Made by a program: the position numbers and the translations under genes | Shown here: positions 23,272 to 33,507 of the stretch, in pieces | How positions within the stretch are numbered: position 1 is the stretch's first letter | Layout of the letters: each line of letters opens with the position of its first letter | The notes under the pieces: model-generated | Told to the model about the DNA's origin: nothing | The model's database searches: none | What the model saw: only the letters and a program-made list of their open reading frames with translations | DNA from: Rhabdophis nuchalis | Taxonomy: Eukaryota > Chordata > Lepidosauria > Squamata > Natricidae | Direction: 5' to 3' | NCBI GenBank assembly: GCA_039707465.1 | Contig: CM077649.1 | Coordinates: 13,760,001-13,824,000, forward strand | Length of the DNA: 64,000 bases

Positions 23272-23790
23272 CTTCTTTTTTAAAGCAATTTTATTGGTTT
23301 TACAATTTTATAAAGGAAAAAGGGTATATAGGGTACAATGAAAATATTTTAGAGCTTCCATGTTGGAGATGGTGATCGTTTCCGAGACTTCATATAAAAA
23401 CAATTTCAATAAAAGGTGGAAAGCGGTACATACATATTATATCATAAATGCATGCATTCAATCCTTTGTTTTGGTTAACATCCATTAAGGAATTACTATA
23501 TATAAAAGAAAAAATCATTTTTGTGATCTGAGTCTCTTTGCTATAGTTTCTTCTTCTTCCTTTCCACTGGTGGGCGGAGCCACAGCCCCTCCCGCTCCCA
23601 TATCTTCGTCCTCCAGGATTGAGGAATGTTTTTAAAGAAAGGCTTCCACCTCTTCAATTGTTTTAATTCTTACTCTCCCCCCGTCTCAGAACACTAACAT
23701 TCCTTCAGGCATCAACCATTTGAACCATACCCCTTCTTTATACAATTTTTTTGGACAAGAAGGATATTTCCTTCTTATCTCTCGAATATT
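23272..23790 (-). mobile_element. L1 fragment: ORF1 C-terminus joined to 3' tail
   Basis: Read on the minus strand, about 23545-23740 encodes an ORF1-like C-terminal block (FKWLMPEGM...VRIKTIEEVEAFLKN). This runs into a short frame ending AKRLRSQ and then a 3' untranslated region. An A-rich tail follows (T-rich on the plus strand at 23275-23285). No ORF2 lies between. A stop codon interrupts the conserved block. It is either an ORF2-deleted L1 or a HAL1-like half element. Call from pattern only. Confidence 0.45.
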
Positions 23791-25327
23791 TTGCTATGAG
23801 CTTCTTAAGTGCCTGTTGCTTTGCTTCAAATCTCTACCCTTAGAGCGATGTATATAGCATCCACGACATGATGAGCCCTCTGGCTCTACTGGTCCAGACA
23901 GGATTTTTAAAAATAATTAAACAACACCTAATTGCAAGAAACAATATTTTAATTGCGATAGAGCAGTGAAAATGACACATGCTTTTTTGCAATCTAAATG
24001 CCCCCAAAACTGTGTTTTAAACATGGAATACAGAAAGGGTGAAACAATTGAAATATTTCATACATCCCTTTACTTAGTCCCTTTACGTAATCCCACAATT
24101 CACATTCAGTTAGTTTCATAGATTCAGTTTAGAGTTGAGGGGCCCTTGGGAGAAACAAGTACATCATTTAAACCAACTTTTGCCTATCTGATTGTTTTCC
24201 CTCTTCACAATATTTATATTCTGCCTCAACTGAAATGAGCAGGATATGGAAGACAAAACCAAAATTCAGAGCATCTCAAACAATTTAAAGACAACAACAA
24301 CAATAATAAATGATGCTAATAATAGATATTATCCACCAATCACCTTAAGGTCCAAAGTCCCATTAACTTTGATTTTTAAGGGCCTTCAGAATGACAGCTT
24401 GGTAGACTAAGTGTATCTCTCAGGGTAGTTGTTCCAAAGTGTGGAGGCAACTACTACTTTCTGGATCAATTCCTTAACTTTACATATGCCTTTAACAGGA
24501 CCACACATCTTTTCCTTCCATCCTGTCCTTATAGGTAATCAACAACAGTTTCTCAAAGTATGGGGAATTCAGTAAAATAGCCGGGCATCATCTTTAACAG
24601 AATTTTATTATGATTTTCTTCAAGTACAATTTCTTTAGAAACTAAGAAACAATTTCCTTTTCATTTAACCATCAAAGTGTGATTCTCCCACTGCTTAGTT
24701 TTAGAAGTGACAAACAGGATGAAGTATTTTAGTAAAACTGAGATGTAGTCATGACCACATGCAGATTTTGCACTATATTCAGACCTTTCTACCTGACCAA
24801 TCAAGATTGATTATTCTGTTAATGAGCCCTTCTGCTACCCAGATCCAGAACTTCTGAACCAACCTGCAATAGAAATAAAGGGCTTCAGAGTGCCCTTGGA
24901 AGCTAAAACATATGTAATAGGTGATGATTATCACTGCCAGGACAGTACCATAATATTTACTAATTTTGAACTTTCTTCTCTGTAGAAGACAAATTAAATT
25001 TACTAGCCAATGTTCTCCTTTCACCAATTCTCCTGCCAAAGTGCAACCAAAAAAAGCCCCTACTTAAAACATTTAGCTCTATTGTCATTAAAATGCCTAC
25101 TTTGATAACATCTTAGGTGAGGAACAGAGTCTATCAGAGTAATATTCAGATCTATCACAGTAAAAATGCCATTAAACTGTCTTCATTTAATAGTTTCAGT
25201 TACATTACTGTATAAAAACTAAATTATCTTTTTGACTCATTTATGTTTTGAACTGGGTCATTTGTCTGCTCTTGGAAGAACTTCAAAATTACCAATGAAA
25301 AGTTTGACTAAAATGACTTGCTATGAG
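23791..25327. other. No confidently recognised feature
   Basis: About 1.5 kb of AT-rich sequence. A minus-strand frame at 24779-25039 contains YFYCRLVQKFWIWV, which vaguely recalls LINE C-termini but is too short and isolated to call. Confidence 0.4.
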
Positions 25328-25593
25328 AGAATACAATACAATACAATAGCAGAGTTGGAAGGGACCTTGTAGGTCTTCTAGTCCAACCCCCTGTGTGGGC
25401 AGGAACTTTATACCATTTCAGACAAATGGCTATCTAACATCTTCTTAAAGACTTCCAGGGTTGGGGCATTCACAACTTCTGGAGGCAAGCTGTTCCAAAG
25501 GTTAATTGTTCTAACTGTCAGGAAATTTCTCCTTAGTTCTAAGTTGCTTCTCTCCTTGATTAGTTTCCACCCATTGCTTCTTGTCCTGCCCAA
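25328..25593 (-). mobile_element. CR1 LINE, 3' end
   Basis: The minus strand encodes [40 protein letters not shown] and LEVFKKMLDSHLSEM. It is followed by the CR1 3' end (TCTAGTCCAACCCCCTG on the plus strand) and a TTGTATTGTATT tail. The frame is open over 60 codons. It is 5'-truncated at 25593. Confidence 0.92.
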
Positions 25594-25704
25594 GAATGAG
25601 CTTGCCTACCTATAAAAACATTAATCTGAGTATAAGTTTGGAATGAAGAAGCAACGTTGTCATCATCATCTGCACTACAATGATTTTTTAAAAATCAACC
25701 AATA

Positions 25705-26310
25705 CAATACAATACAATAGCAGAGTTGGAAGGGACCTTGGAGGTCATCTAGTCCAACTCCCTGCCTAGGCAGGAAGCCCTGTACCATTTCAGACAAATG
25801 GCTATCCAACATCTTCTTAAAGACTTGCAGTGTTGGGGCATTTACAACTTCTGGAGGCAACTTCTGTTCCACTGATTAATTGTCCTAACTGTCAGGAAAT
25901 TTCTCCTCCGTTCTAAGTTGCTTCTCTCCTTGATTAGTTTCCACCCATTGCTTCTTGCCTTGCCCTCAGGTGCCTTGGAGAATAGTTTGACTCCCTCTTC
26001 TTTGTGGCAACCCCTGAGATATCGGAACACTGCTATCATGTCTCCCCCTGGTCCTTTTTATTAAACTAGACACACCCAGTTCCTGCAACCGTTCTTCATA
26101 TGTTTTAGTCTCCAGTCCCCTAATTATCTTTGTTGCTCTTCTCTGCACTCTTTCTAGAGTCTCCACATCTTTTCTACATCGTGGTGACCAAAACTGAATG
26201 CAGTATATTCCAAGTGTGGCCTTACCAAGGCATTATAAAGTGGTATTAACACTTCATGTGATCTTGATTCTCTCCCTCTGTTTATGCAGCCTATCAAACT
26301 CCACTTATTC
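25705..26310 (-). mobile_element. CR1 LINE, 3' part
   Basis: Same family and orientation as the copy at 25328-25593, but longer. It reaches back to [28 protein letters not shown] and the preceding [10 protein letters not shown] region, in several overlapping frames broken by frameshifts near 25860 and 26040. It has the same TTGTATTGTA tail. The 110 bp between the two copies is unique, so they are separate insertions. Confidence 0.92.
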
Positions 26311-27100
26311 TAGGTTTATATTTCTAAAAAAGTTTTAGAAGCATATAAGTAGTAGTAGAGAAGAAAGAATCAGCAAGGGAAAGGAAGCAGACCAAGGTTT
26401 TGAGAGGAAAGCTCACATATTAATCTGCCTTCTGAAACCTGTGATGCGGAGTCAGTGCAAGAAGCTCATTCTTCAAGGTACTTAACATTTGAAAAGCAAG
26501 CTTGTAGCAATTAGTGCTTGTTGTGCGATGGATCTGCTGTGTTGACTGAGCCAATTAAGAGATCAATTAGCACAGTACAGAGTGCTTGGAGAGGTAGTCT
26601 TGGATGACATTGGTCAGGTGAACAGTCCACAAGCAATACTGGGGTGGCTAAAATGCATTTAATAGCCATGAATTTAAAGGGGAACTAAACCACTTATCTC
26701 ACTTTGTGAATCTAAAAGCAAAATCACATTTGCTGCATTATTGCCTTTAGAAGCCTTTGTAACGTTGTAGAAGCACTCAGTGTTGTTTACTATTGTCTCT
26801 GGACACAGTGTGGAAAGCTCAAAGTATTGCACATTTTTATAATTTTCTTTTATTTTGAAAATCAAATTGCTAAAGAGAATTCATTTCTCCATCCCCAGCA
26901 TGAAAGTGGCATAACGAGATCAAGAGAAAGGAGGGTCGTTTGGGATCACGTTTCAAAATCCATTATTTGCCGTTGCTTTGACAGAAATGCCTTGAAGGAG
27001 AGACAGTCGTGCCTTTGTGTGCTACTTTTAGAAGTTCTAGTCATTTCTTTCTGAAATGAAGCAGGCATTTCGCTCGACCTTCCCCTTCTTTCTCATAAGA
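26311..27100. other. No recognisable feature
   Basis: AT-rich sequence with no identifiable exon or repeat. Confidence 0.4.
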
Positions 27101-27127
27101 GGTACCACCTATACCAACAGTATAGGT

Positions 27128-27244
27128 CAGGGGTCTGCAAAGTCGGCTCTTTTAAGACTGGTGGACTTCAACTCCCAGAGTTCCCCAGCCACTCTGGGAG
27201 TTGAAGTCCACCAGTCTTAAAAGAGCCGACTTTGCAGACCCCTG
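27128..27244. mobile_element. Palindromic hAT-like MITE (family B), inserted in a palindrome
   Basis: Ends CAGGGGTCTGCAAAG and exact inverse; the stem is nearly perfect. A perfect 8-bp duplication, GTATAGGT, flanks it (27120-27127, 27245-27252). Removing the element leaves a 33-bp inverted repeat with 14-bp arms (27101-27114 and 27245-27258) around CAACA. Confidence 0.95.
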
Positions 27245-27258
27245 GTATAGGTGGTACC

Positions 27259-27955
27259 TTGCTCAATAGCAGTAACTGTGAAAGGGATCTTGGAGTCCTA
27301 GTAGACAACCATTTAAATATGAGCCAGCTGTGTGCAGAAGCTGCCAAAAAAGCCAACACAGTTCTAGGCCGCATAAACAGAGGGATAGAATCAAGATCAC
27401 GTGAAGTGTTAATACCACTTTATAAGGCCTTGGTAAGGCCACACTTGGAATACTGCATTCAGTTTTGGTCACCACAATGTAGAAAAGATGTGGAGACTCT
27501 AGAAAAAGTGCAGAGAAGAGCAGCAAAGATGATTAGGGGACTGGAGGCTAAAACATATGAAGAACAGTTGCAGGAACTGGGTATGTCTAGTTTAATAAAA
27601 AGAAGGATTAGGAGAGACATGATAGCAGTGTTCCAATATCTCAGGGGTTGCCACAAAGAAGAGGGAGTCAAACTATTCTCCAAAGCACCTGAGGGCAGAA
27701 CAAGAAGTAATGGGTGGAAACGAATCAAGGAGAGAAGCAACTTAGAACTGAGGAGAAATTTCCTGACAGTTAGAACAATTAATCAGTGGAACAGAAGTTG
27801 CCTCCAGAAGTTGTGAATGCCCCAACACTGCAAGTCTTCAAGAAGATGTTGGATAGCCATTTGTCTGAAACGGCATAGGGCTTCCTGCCTAGGCAGGGAG
27901 TTGGACTAGATGACCTCCAAGGTCCCTTCCAACTCTGCTATTGTATTATTGTAAG
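27259..27955 (+). mobile_element. CR1 LINE, 3' part with long open frame
   Basis: A single open frame through 27816 covers the CR1 region after the polymerase core: [72 protein letters not shown] and [17 protein letters not shown] blocks. A one-base shift then leads to [19 protein letters not shown]. The 3' end (GACTAGATGACCTCCAAGG) and a TTGTATTATTGTA tail follow. The polymerase catalytic motifs are absent because of 5' truncation. Its 5' edge abuts the palindrome split by the MITE at 27128. Confidence 0.93.
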
Positions 27956-28375
27956 GCAATTGCATGACATTAGTGACTGGAATGAGCAGAGCAAAGGAAA
28001 GACTAGTGGTGGTGATGCTGGTTCAGGTGTATCGAGATGATTTATAGCATTAAAGCTTAAACAAACAAATAGATTAAACAAACCGGGATAGCAGAACTGA
28101 GAAGAAAGGAAAAGGCAAGGGTAGCAAGCATAGTTCACACGTATGAGGCCTGAGAGTTCCCTATATGCCATTTCTTTCTTCCATTTTGGAAAAAAAAAAG
28201 AGAAATCAGAACTGCAGATGCTATGATGCAATCTGTCCATCTGTGGGATTGTTAGATTGGCAGAAACTAGATTAGTAGGAGAGGTGCTCTTAAGCAAAAC
28301 TTCTCCAAACAAATATTGAAAAAGAATACACGAAGAACCACTAAGTTAAACTTTTTTGGGGGGAACTCTTTAGAA
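27956..28375. other. No recognisable feature
   Basis: Unique-looking sequence; an open frame on the minus strand has no recognisable domain. Confidence 0.4.
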
Positions 28376-28510
28376 CAGGGGTCCCCAACCTTTGCAACTT
28401 TAAGTCTGAAGGACTTCAGCTCCCAGACTTCTACAGCCAGCAAAGCTGGCTGTAGAAGTCTGGGAGCTGAAGTCCTTCAGACTTAAAGTTGCAAAGGTTG
28501 GGGACCCCTG
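28376..28510. mobile_element. Palindromic hAT-like MITE (family A)
   Basis: Ends CAGGGGTCCCCAACC and inverse. The two arms pair without a mismatch that I can see, including a private CTACAGCCAG change mirrored as CTGGCTGTAG. Perfect duplication CTTTAGAA at 28368-28375 and 28511-28518. Confidence 0.95.
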
Positions 28511-28518
28511 CTTTAGAA

Positions 28519-30002
28519 ACTTGACTCATCTAAAATATGGTGATTTTTTTCAAAAGGATTTCATGAACATGCCAATAGGTGGCAGGGCAATCTGTTGTTT
28601 TTTTCACCAATTCAGACTCCACACTTCTCTCCTGCATTTACAGAAATGATAAACAAGGCAAACTGTCTTGAGTGTTCATAATGTATATTTGCTTAGCTTG
28701 AAATAGTATTTCCTCTAAACAAGCATTTTTAGCTTTCTTTATTTGGATCTTACAAAAGAGCAAGTATGATGGTCTACAGAGGATGAAAGTAGAAATCAAA
28801 TAATAAAATATGATTGCTCTTTATTTAAAAACGGTAACATTTAAACATAGTGTGCATTAAAACTTATGAAAATAAACTGCCACAGCTACTTTTCCAAATG
28901 AATCAGAATGAGAGATTGTACTTATATTCAACATGTCTGGTTGCTGCTGCTGCTGCTGACATTAGTGTTCATGACTTTATTTATTTTGTTGCTCAATAGT
29001 GAACTAAAGTCTGGGAAGAAACTTTTAGATTGACCATGCAAGCACTACAAAGACACTGAAAAAAACCACACACCACTGTGACATCTAGCCAAGGGAACCA
29101 GAAGCTGTGGCTTTTGACAGAACTTGCTGGTAAACCCTTTGCTATGAAGCCTCCACTGATTTTGAAGACAGCTGCAGCCAAACATTGATAGAAAGCTGCG
29201 AACAGCATCACAGGATAAGATCCACAGTTACTGAAACAATGGATTCCCAATGCCTCCATTGTGTTAGACTCTGTGATTCTCTGTGACCGCAAAGCCATCT
29301 CTGTGCCCTGGACAACAGCATAGATTTTTTGAACCTGAAGGACCACCATGCATTCATAACTTTCCTTCAACAAGATGAGATACAAACTTCTTCATCCTTC
29401 TGTGTTTCTTCAGAATAATTTGACAACATAGATTTGATAGTGGGCAGGTCAAAATTATTCTATGAGTTTCGTATCTTCATTAGGTCTTTAAGCTTGGATC
29501 TTTCCAGTTTTAATTCAACTTTCAAGCTATTGAATATGGCTGGCTTTCCTAATCTGACCCAGGAAAGAACGCGAAGGCAAAGAAATTAGATGCAATATGT
29601 AAACTGGATATGAGTTTAATTGTGCTTATAAGGTCCAATTCTATAGCAATTACCTCATAGTAAGAATTACTGAGTACAGTGAGGCTTATTTCTACATAAG
29701 CTTTTTCAAATATATTCACACTAAGAATATAGATCCAAAGATTATTATTCCAACTGCTTAATAGACAAAAATTGAATGTGGACAGTTTTAGAGGAAGTCA
29801 TCTTTGTATTTAAACTCCACCCACATTTATTTTCAGTGTCTGTCTGTCTGTCTCTCTGTCTCTCTCTCTCTCTTTGTGTAAGTAATAGTTTCAAGCAAAA
29901 AGTGGTTCATTATTGATGACAGATATTGCAAATATTTTGAGGACCCACTAGGTGGAATTACACAGTTACATTGGCAACTGGCCAAAGCTAAACATGCTTA
30001 AA
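28519..30002. other. No confidently recognised feature
   Basis: Mostly AT-rich. A 130-codon minus-strand frame at 28993-29385 is followed on that strand by AATAAATAAAG, but it has no motif I recognise. CTGT/CT-rich simple sequence lies at 29838-29874. Confidence 0.4.
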
Positions 30003-30230
30003 TCTCACTTATTTTCAGACAGTCTTGACTCCTGGTGATTACATGGCTATGTCCATGCAATTTTCTTGGCAGCATTCTTTGGAAATGGTTTGCCATTGCC
30101 TCTTTTCTAGCTCTCAGAGAGAATGACTGGCTTCAGAGGCACCCAGCTGGTTTCATGACTGGAGGGGCTAGAACGCATAGTCTCCGACTTTGTAGTTCAG
30201 TGCTTCAAACCAGCACAACCATAGCGTGCT
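30003..30230 (-). mobile_element. tRNA-derived SINE (old squamate type)
   Basis: The order of blocks is TTGACTCCTGGTGATTACAT, TTTTCTTGGCA, GGTTTGCCATTGCCTC, GAGAGAATGACTGGC, CACCCAGCTGGTTTCATG and a decayed tRNA-like head near 30200. It is the inverse of a squamate SINE whose start is also seen at 57683. It is diverged throughout. Confidence 0.65.
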
Positions 30231-30469
30231 TGTAATGAGATTATACTATAGTTTTATAGATAAAATTGTACAAAAAGGCCTTCTACCAACTCATTGGGAA
30301 TTAAGTAATATAATTAAGCATCCATTTTAAGCAATATAATAATATAGGCATTTCTTTCAAAAGGTGCACTGTGACTATTAACAGTTCTGTATTAAGGTAC
30401 TTTACTTTATTGTCATTGTATGTATATACACAGTTTACACATACAATTAAATTCACATAACACCCAGAG

Positions 30470-30645
30470 CAGTGGTGGGTTTCAAATTTTTTAGAACCTA
30501 CTCTGTAGGTGTGGTCTATTTTGTGGGCGTGGCTTGGTAGTCATGTGACAGGGTGGGAGTGTCCACCTTTTAAAATGTGGTGAAACTCATTTAACATTGC
30601 TCTTGCTTAGCAACCAAAATTTTGGACTCAATTGTGATGATAAAT

Positions 30646-30703
<58 letters not shown>

Positions 30704-31082
30704 TTTCTTCCTTTCTTCTTTTCTTCCTTTCTTGCTTTCCTTTCCTTTCCTTCCCGTTGGGTCACTGACAGCGACGGGCCAGATTTACTTCCAGGTACGC
30801 CGGTGGAACCCCCTCTCACCGGTTCTCTAAATTTCACCAACCGGCTCTCGTGAGTAGGTGCGAGCCTGCAGAAACCCACCACTGATGTGAATCCTCTTCT
30901 CCTATGTGTAGCCTTACAGAAAGGTGCCCCAATCTTCCTTTCCTTTCCTTCCCGTTGGGTCACTGGCAGCGACGGGCCAGATTTACTTCCAGGTACGCCG
31001 GTGGAACCCCCTCTCACCGGTTCTCTAAATTTCACCAACCGGCTCTCGCGAGTAGGTGCGAGCCTGCAGAAACCCACCACCG
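30470..31082. mobile_element. hAT-like element with microsatellite and duplicated 3' end
   Basis: Starts CAGTGGTGGGTTTC and ends GAAACCCACCACCG, between perfect 8-bp duplications ACCCAGAG (30462-30469, 31083-31090). The left part is followed by (TTTC)n at 30648-30760. The right-end module (CGTTGGGTCACTG to CCCACCACTG) occurs twice, ending at about 30885 and again at 31082, separated by about 50 bp of unrelated sequence. Only the outermost ends carry the target duplication. No transposase. Related copies: 52635-53100 and 56444-56865. Confidence 0.92.
30648..30760. repeat. (TTTC)n microsatellite inside hAT-like element
   Basis: A pure TTTC run grading into TTCC/CTTTT units. It occupies the same internal position as the runs in the copies at 52635 and 56444. 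Confidence 0.95.
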
Positions 31083-31401
31083 ACCCAGAGACCAGGTTCA
31101 ACACCCATAACGATCCCCAAAGACACCCCCACCCATCAAAAAATCCCCACCCCTAAACCACCCAAACATCCACACAACAGCCCAAGTAGTGCTGTCCAAT
31201 AGCTCACTGATGGTGACCCTTTAGTTCATTGTTGAGTGCAATTATAGCTCTGGGATAAAAGCTATTCAGAAGAGGTGAGGTCCTACATTATGCAAGGTGC
31301 TTTTTTAAAGTTTAGATACATGTGTCCCTACTCCCCTTTTTGGGGCATTGAACCTACATCCAGTCAGTGTTTTTAATATTTAAAACAATCTGAGATTAAA
31401 C

Positions 31402-31612
31402 CAGGGGTGGGTTCCGGCTGCTGCTACTGCTGGTTCGCTCCGGGATGCGACATGCATTTGTGCACTTTGCACACTATGCGCATACGTGGAGTACCAAAAA
31501 GTGCTTCTGCGCATGCACAGAAGCCAAAAACAAGATGGCTGTGCCTATCGCACTGCTGAGAGAACCAGTTTGGCGGCGTGGCAGGCGTGGGTTGCTGCTG
31601 GTTCCACCTCTA
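31402..31612. mobile_element. hAT-like element with NRF1-like motif
   Basis: Left end CAGGGGTGGGTTCC and a decayed inverse GGTTCCACCTCTA at the right. A perfect duplication, GATTAAAC, is at 31394-31401 and 31613-31620. The interior includes TGCGCATGCACA at 31508-31519 and CCAGTTTGGCGGCGTGGC, both shared in related form with 33010-33319. Confidence 0.82.
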
Positions 31613-31640
31613 GATTAAACCTACCTACTGTCTGTTAGAG

Positions 31641-31775
31641 CAGGGGTCCCCAACCTTTGCAACTTTAAGTCTGAAGGACTTCAGCTCCCAGACTTCTCCA
31701 GCCAGCAAAGCTGGCTGGAGAAGTCTGGGAGCTGAAGTCCTTCAGACTTAAAGCTGCAAAGGTTGGGGACCCCTG
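31641..31775. mobile_element. Palindromic hAT-like MITE (family A)
   Basis: Perfect duplication TGTTAGAG (31633-31640, 31776-31783). Arms are identical apart from one C/T difference (AAGCTGC versus AAGTTGC). It lies 28 bp from the element ending at 31612. Confidence 0.96.
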
Positions 31776-31783
31776 TGTTAGAG

Positions 31784-32140
31784 GAATCATCTGGATGATG
31801 CCAAAAATTACTTGTTGTCTACAATAAAGCACAATAAAGCACACTATATATGTTACACTACAAACACATGTCCAGATGCCATTAATAGTACCCAAAATAT
31901 GTAACTCAGTGTTTTTGATTGATACATATTAGAAGCTTAATTTGTCAGGGGAGCAATGCTGAGAACATTAACAGGAGGTCATTGTCACTGGCTGTGGGAA
32001 AGCACAGAATGGAAAGGTGCCAGCAGAATATCCAAAAGGATATAAGGTGGGGTCTCAGCCTCAACTGCCAGAAATAATCAACTATTGCAAAAGAGATTCA
32101 GTTCTGAGGCTATAATAAACAATCAGTATAAGGTAGGCAA
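31784..32140. other. No recognisable feature
   Basis: Unique-looking sequence between the MITE and the LTR. No ERV coding sequence was seen here. Confidence 0.4.
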
Positions 32141-32412
32141 TGTCACATTGCGGAGAGAGAGAGAGTCCAGACCCGGTCCGATCCAACGGCTTTTATTAAA
32201 CAAGCAACAGAACAGCACAAGACGGCAACGAACTGTAAGTAGAACAAAAAGCGCGCGATCCCTGTCTGACAGCTCTTTTATTCAGAGCTGTCAGATGGGG
32301 AGCCAATCGGCGCGTCTCCCGCTCTCGGCTGCAGCCAGCCGCGTCTTGGCCAATCAGACGCGACTGGCTGTTGCCGGGGGATTTGAACGGCTGTCAATAC
32401 TCAACACTGACA
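32141..32412 (-). mobile_element. Probable solo LTR of an endogenous retroelement
   Basis: Inverted ends TGTCA...TGACA bound 272 bp of GC-rich sequence. On the minus strand, in order, there are two ATTGG (inverted CCAAT) boxes. Next is a hairpin (32258-32286) of CTGACAGCTCT paired with AGAGCTGTCAG, whose loop region contains AATAAA. A second AATAAA follows near 32193, then GGACCGGGTCTGG and a GA/CT-rich end. This order (promoter boxes, poly(A) signal, terminal CA) fits an LTR. No flanking gag, pol or env and no target duplication were found. Confidence 0.6.
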
Positions 32413-33009
32413 GTTACGATGAGATGCTTCAGTGTCATCTCACATTTGGGATAATATGCCAGATGACAAGAATGGTACCTAACATTTGCATGCATAGGCA
32501 GACACATACATATCTAATAACTGTTTTATTTCATGACTCCATAAGAAAAGCATTGCATTTGTTTGGACGTAAGAAAGTTTTTCACATACAGTATATGCAA
32601 ATATGTAAGACTAATCCAGAGCAAATGGAGCAGTGCTATTTCTATTTTGTTCCATTCTCCAGGAATAATATGAGATGAGATGTATAGATTCTTACTTACC
32701 AACACATGTCTCAAATAAATTTTGGAGCCCAACGGTCTATCTGCTCTAGAAACTTGGTGGATTCTTTAGAACAGATTGAATTACACTGGAAAAAGTAAAT
32801 CAGCAAAAATTATCTCTGCCGAGAAAGGCTAAAGGGAGATTCTTCAATAAGAAGATTCTCACATAAGAAATGGGCAAGCCCTACATTTAATTAGTAATAT
32901 TTTAATTATATCTTTTCTATGAAAACTATTCGTAGTTTGGTCTATATAAAATGCTATATAAATATATGTGTGTGTACGCGCACACATGCATGCACACACG
33001 TGCACACAC
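32413..33009. other. No recognisable feature; TG/CA microsatellite at right edge
   Basis: AT-rich sequence ending in an alternating TG, CG and CA tract at about 32966-33009. No gene was recognised. Confidence 0.5.
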
Positions 33010-33319
33010 CAGGGGTGGGTTGCTCCCGGCATTATTGTCAGTTCGGTGCACGCAAACATTTGCGCGCATGTGCTCACTTCATTTTTCATTTGCACAAAAA
33101 CAGGTCTGCGCATGCGCAAAATGCTTTAAAAAGGGGGAAAGTTAAATGTGCACAATTACAATTGCTCTGCGCATGCGCAGAACCGAAAATCAAGATGCCC
33201 CATAGGCAAACCAGTTTGGGGGCCTGGCAGGTCTGGGTCACTGCCGGTTCCAGTGACCCAGGCTGCCAAACCACTACCAGTTCAGCTGAACCAGTCCGAA
33301 CCAATAGAACCCATCTCTG
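33010..33319. mobile_element. hAT-like element with two NRF1-like motifs
   Basis: Left end CAGGGGTGGGTTGC; right end ACCCATCTCTG. Flanking 8-mers GCACACAC and ACACAAAC match weakly (6 of 8) within CA-rich DNA. TGCGCATGCGCA occurs at 33107-33118 and 33168-33179. CCAGTTTGGGGGCCTGGCAG parallels the element at 31402. Several overlapping frames here are artefacts. Confidence 0.7.
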
Positions 33320-33507
33320 ACACAAACACACACACACACACTCTCTTTAAGGCTTAACCATTATTTGAATGTATGTCTTGATTTTAGTGTTGTGATATGC
33401 CATTCTCATAATGCCAAGCATTTTGTCAACTGCTGTTTCTAATATCATGGGGTACATATTATAGTATATGAAATACTCAGGTGGTATATCCAGTGTTAAT
33501 CTTTCAT

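Noticed and set aside
24779..25039. Frame with YFYCRLVQKFWIWV, faintly like a LINE C-terminus
   Set aside because: Too short, with no neighbouring LINE motifs in any frame.
28993..29385. 130-codon minus-strand frame followed by AATAAATAAAG
   Set aside because: No domain or family recognised and no clear poly(A) tract. It could be a processed pseudogene, but a protein search would be needed.
30628..31156. Long frames on both strands
   Set aside because: Products of the TTTC tract and the duplicated right-end modules of the hAT-like element; not coding.
32085..32678. 197-codon plus-strand frame
   Set aside because: It runs antisense across the putative LTR and into unrelated sequence; no coherent domain.
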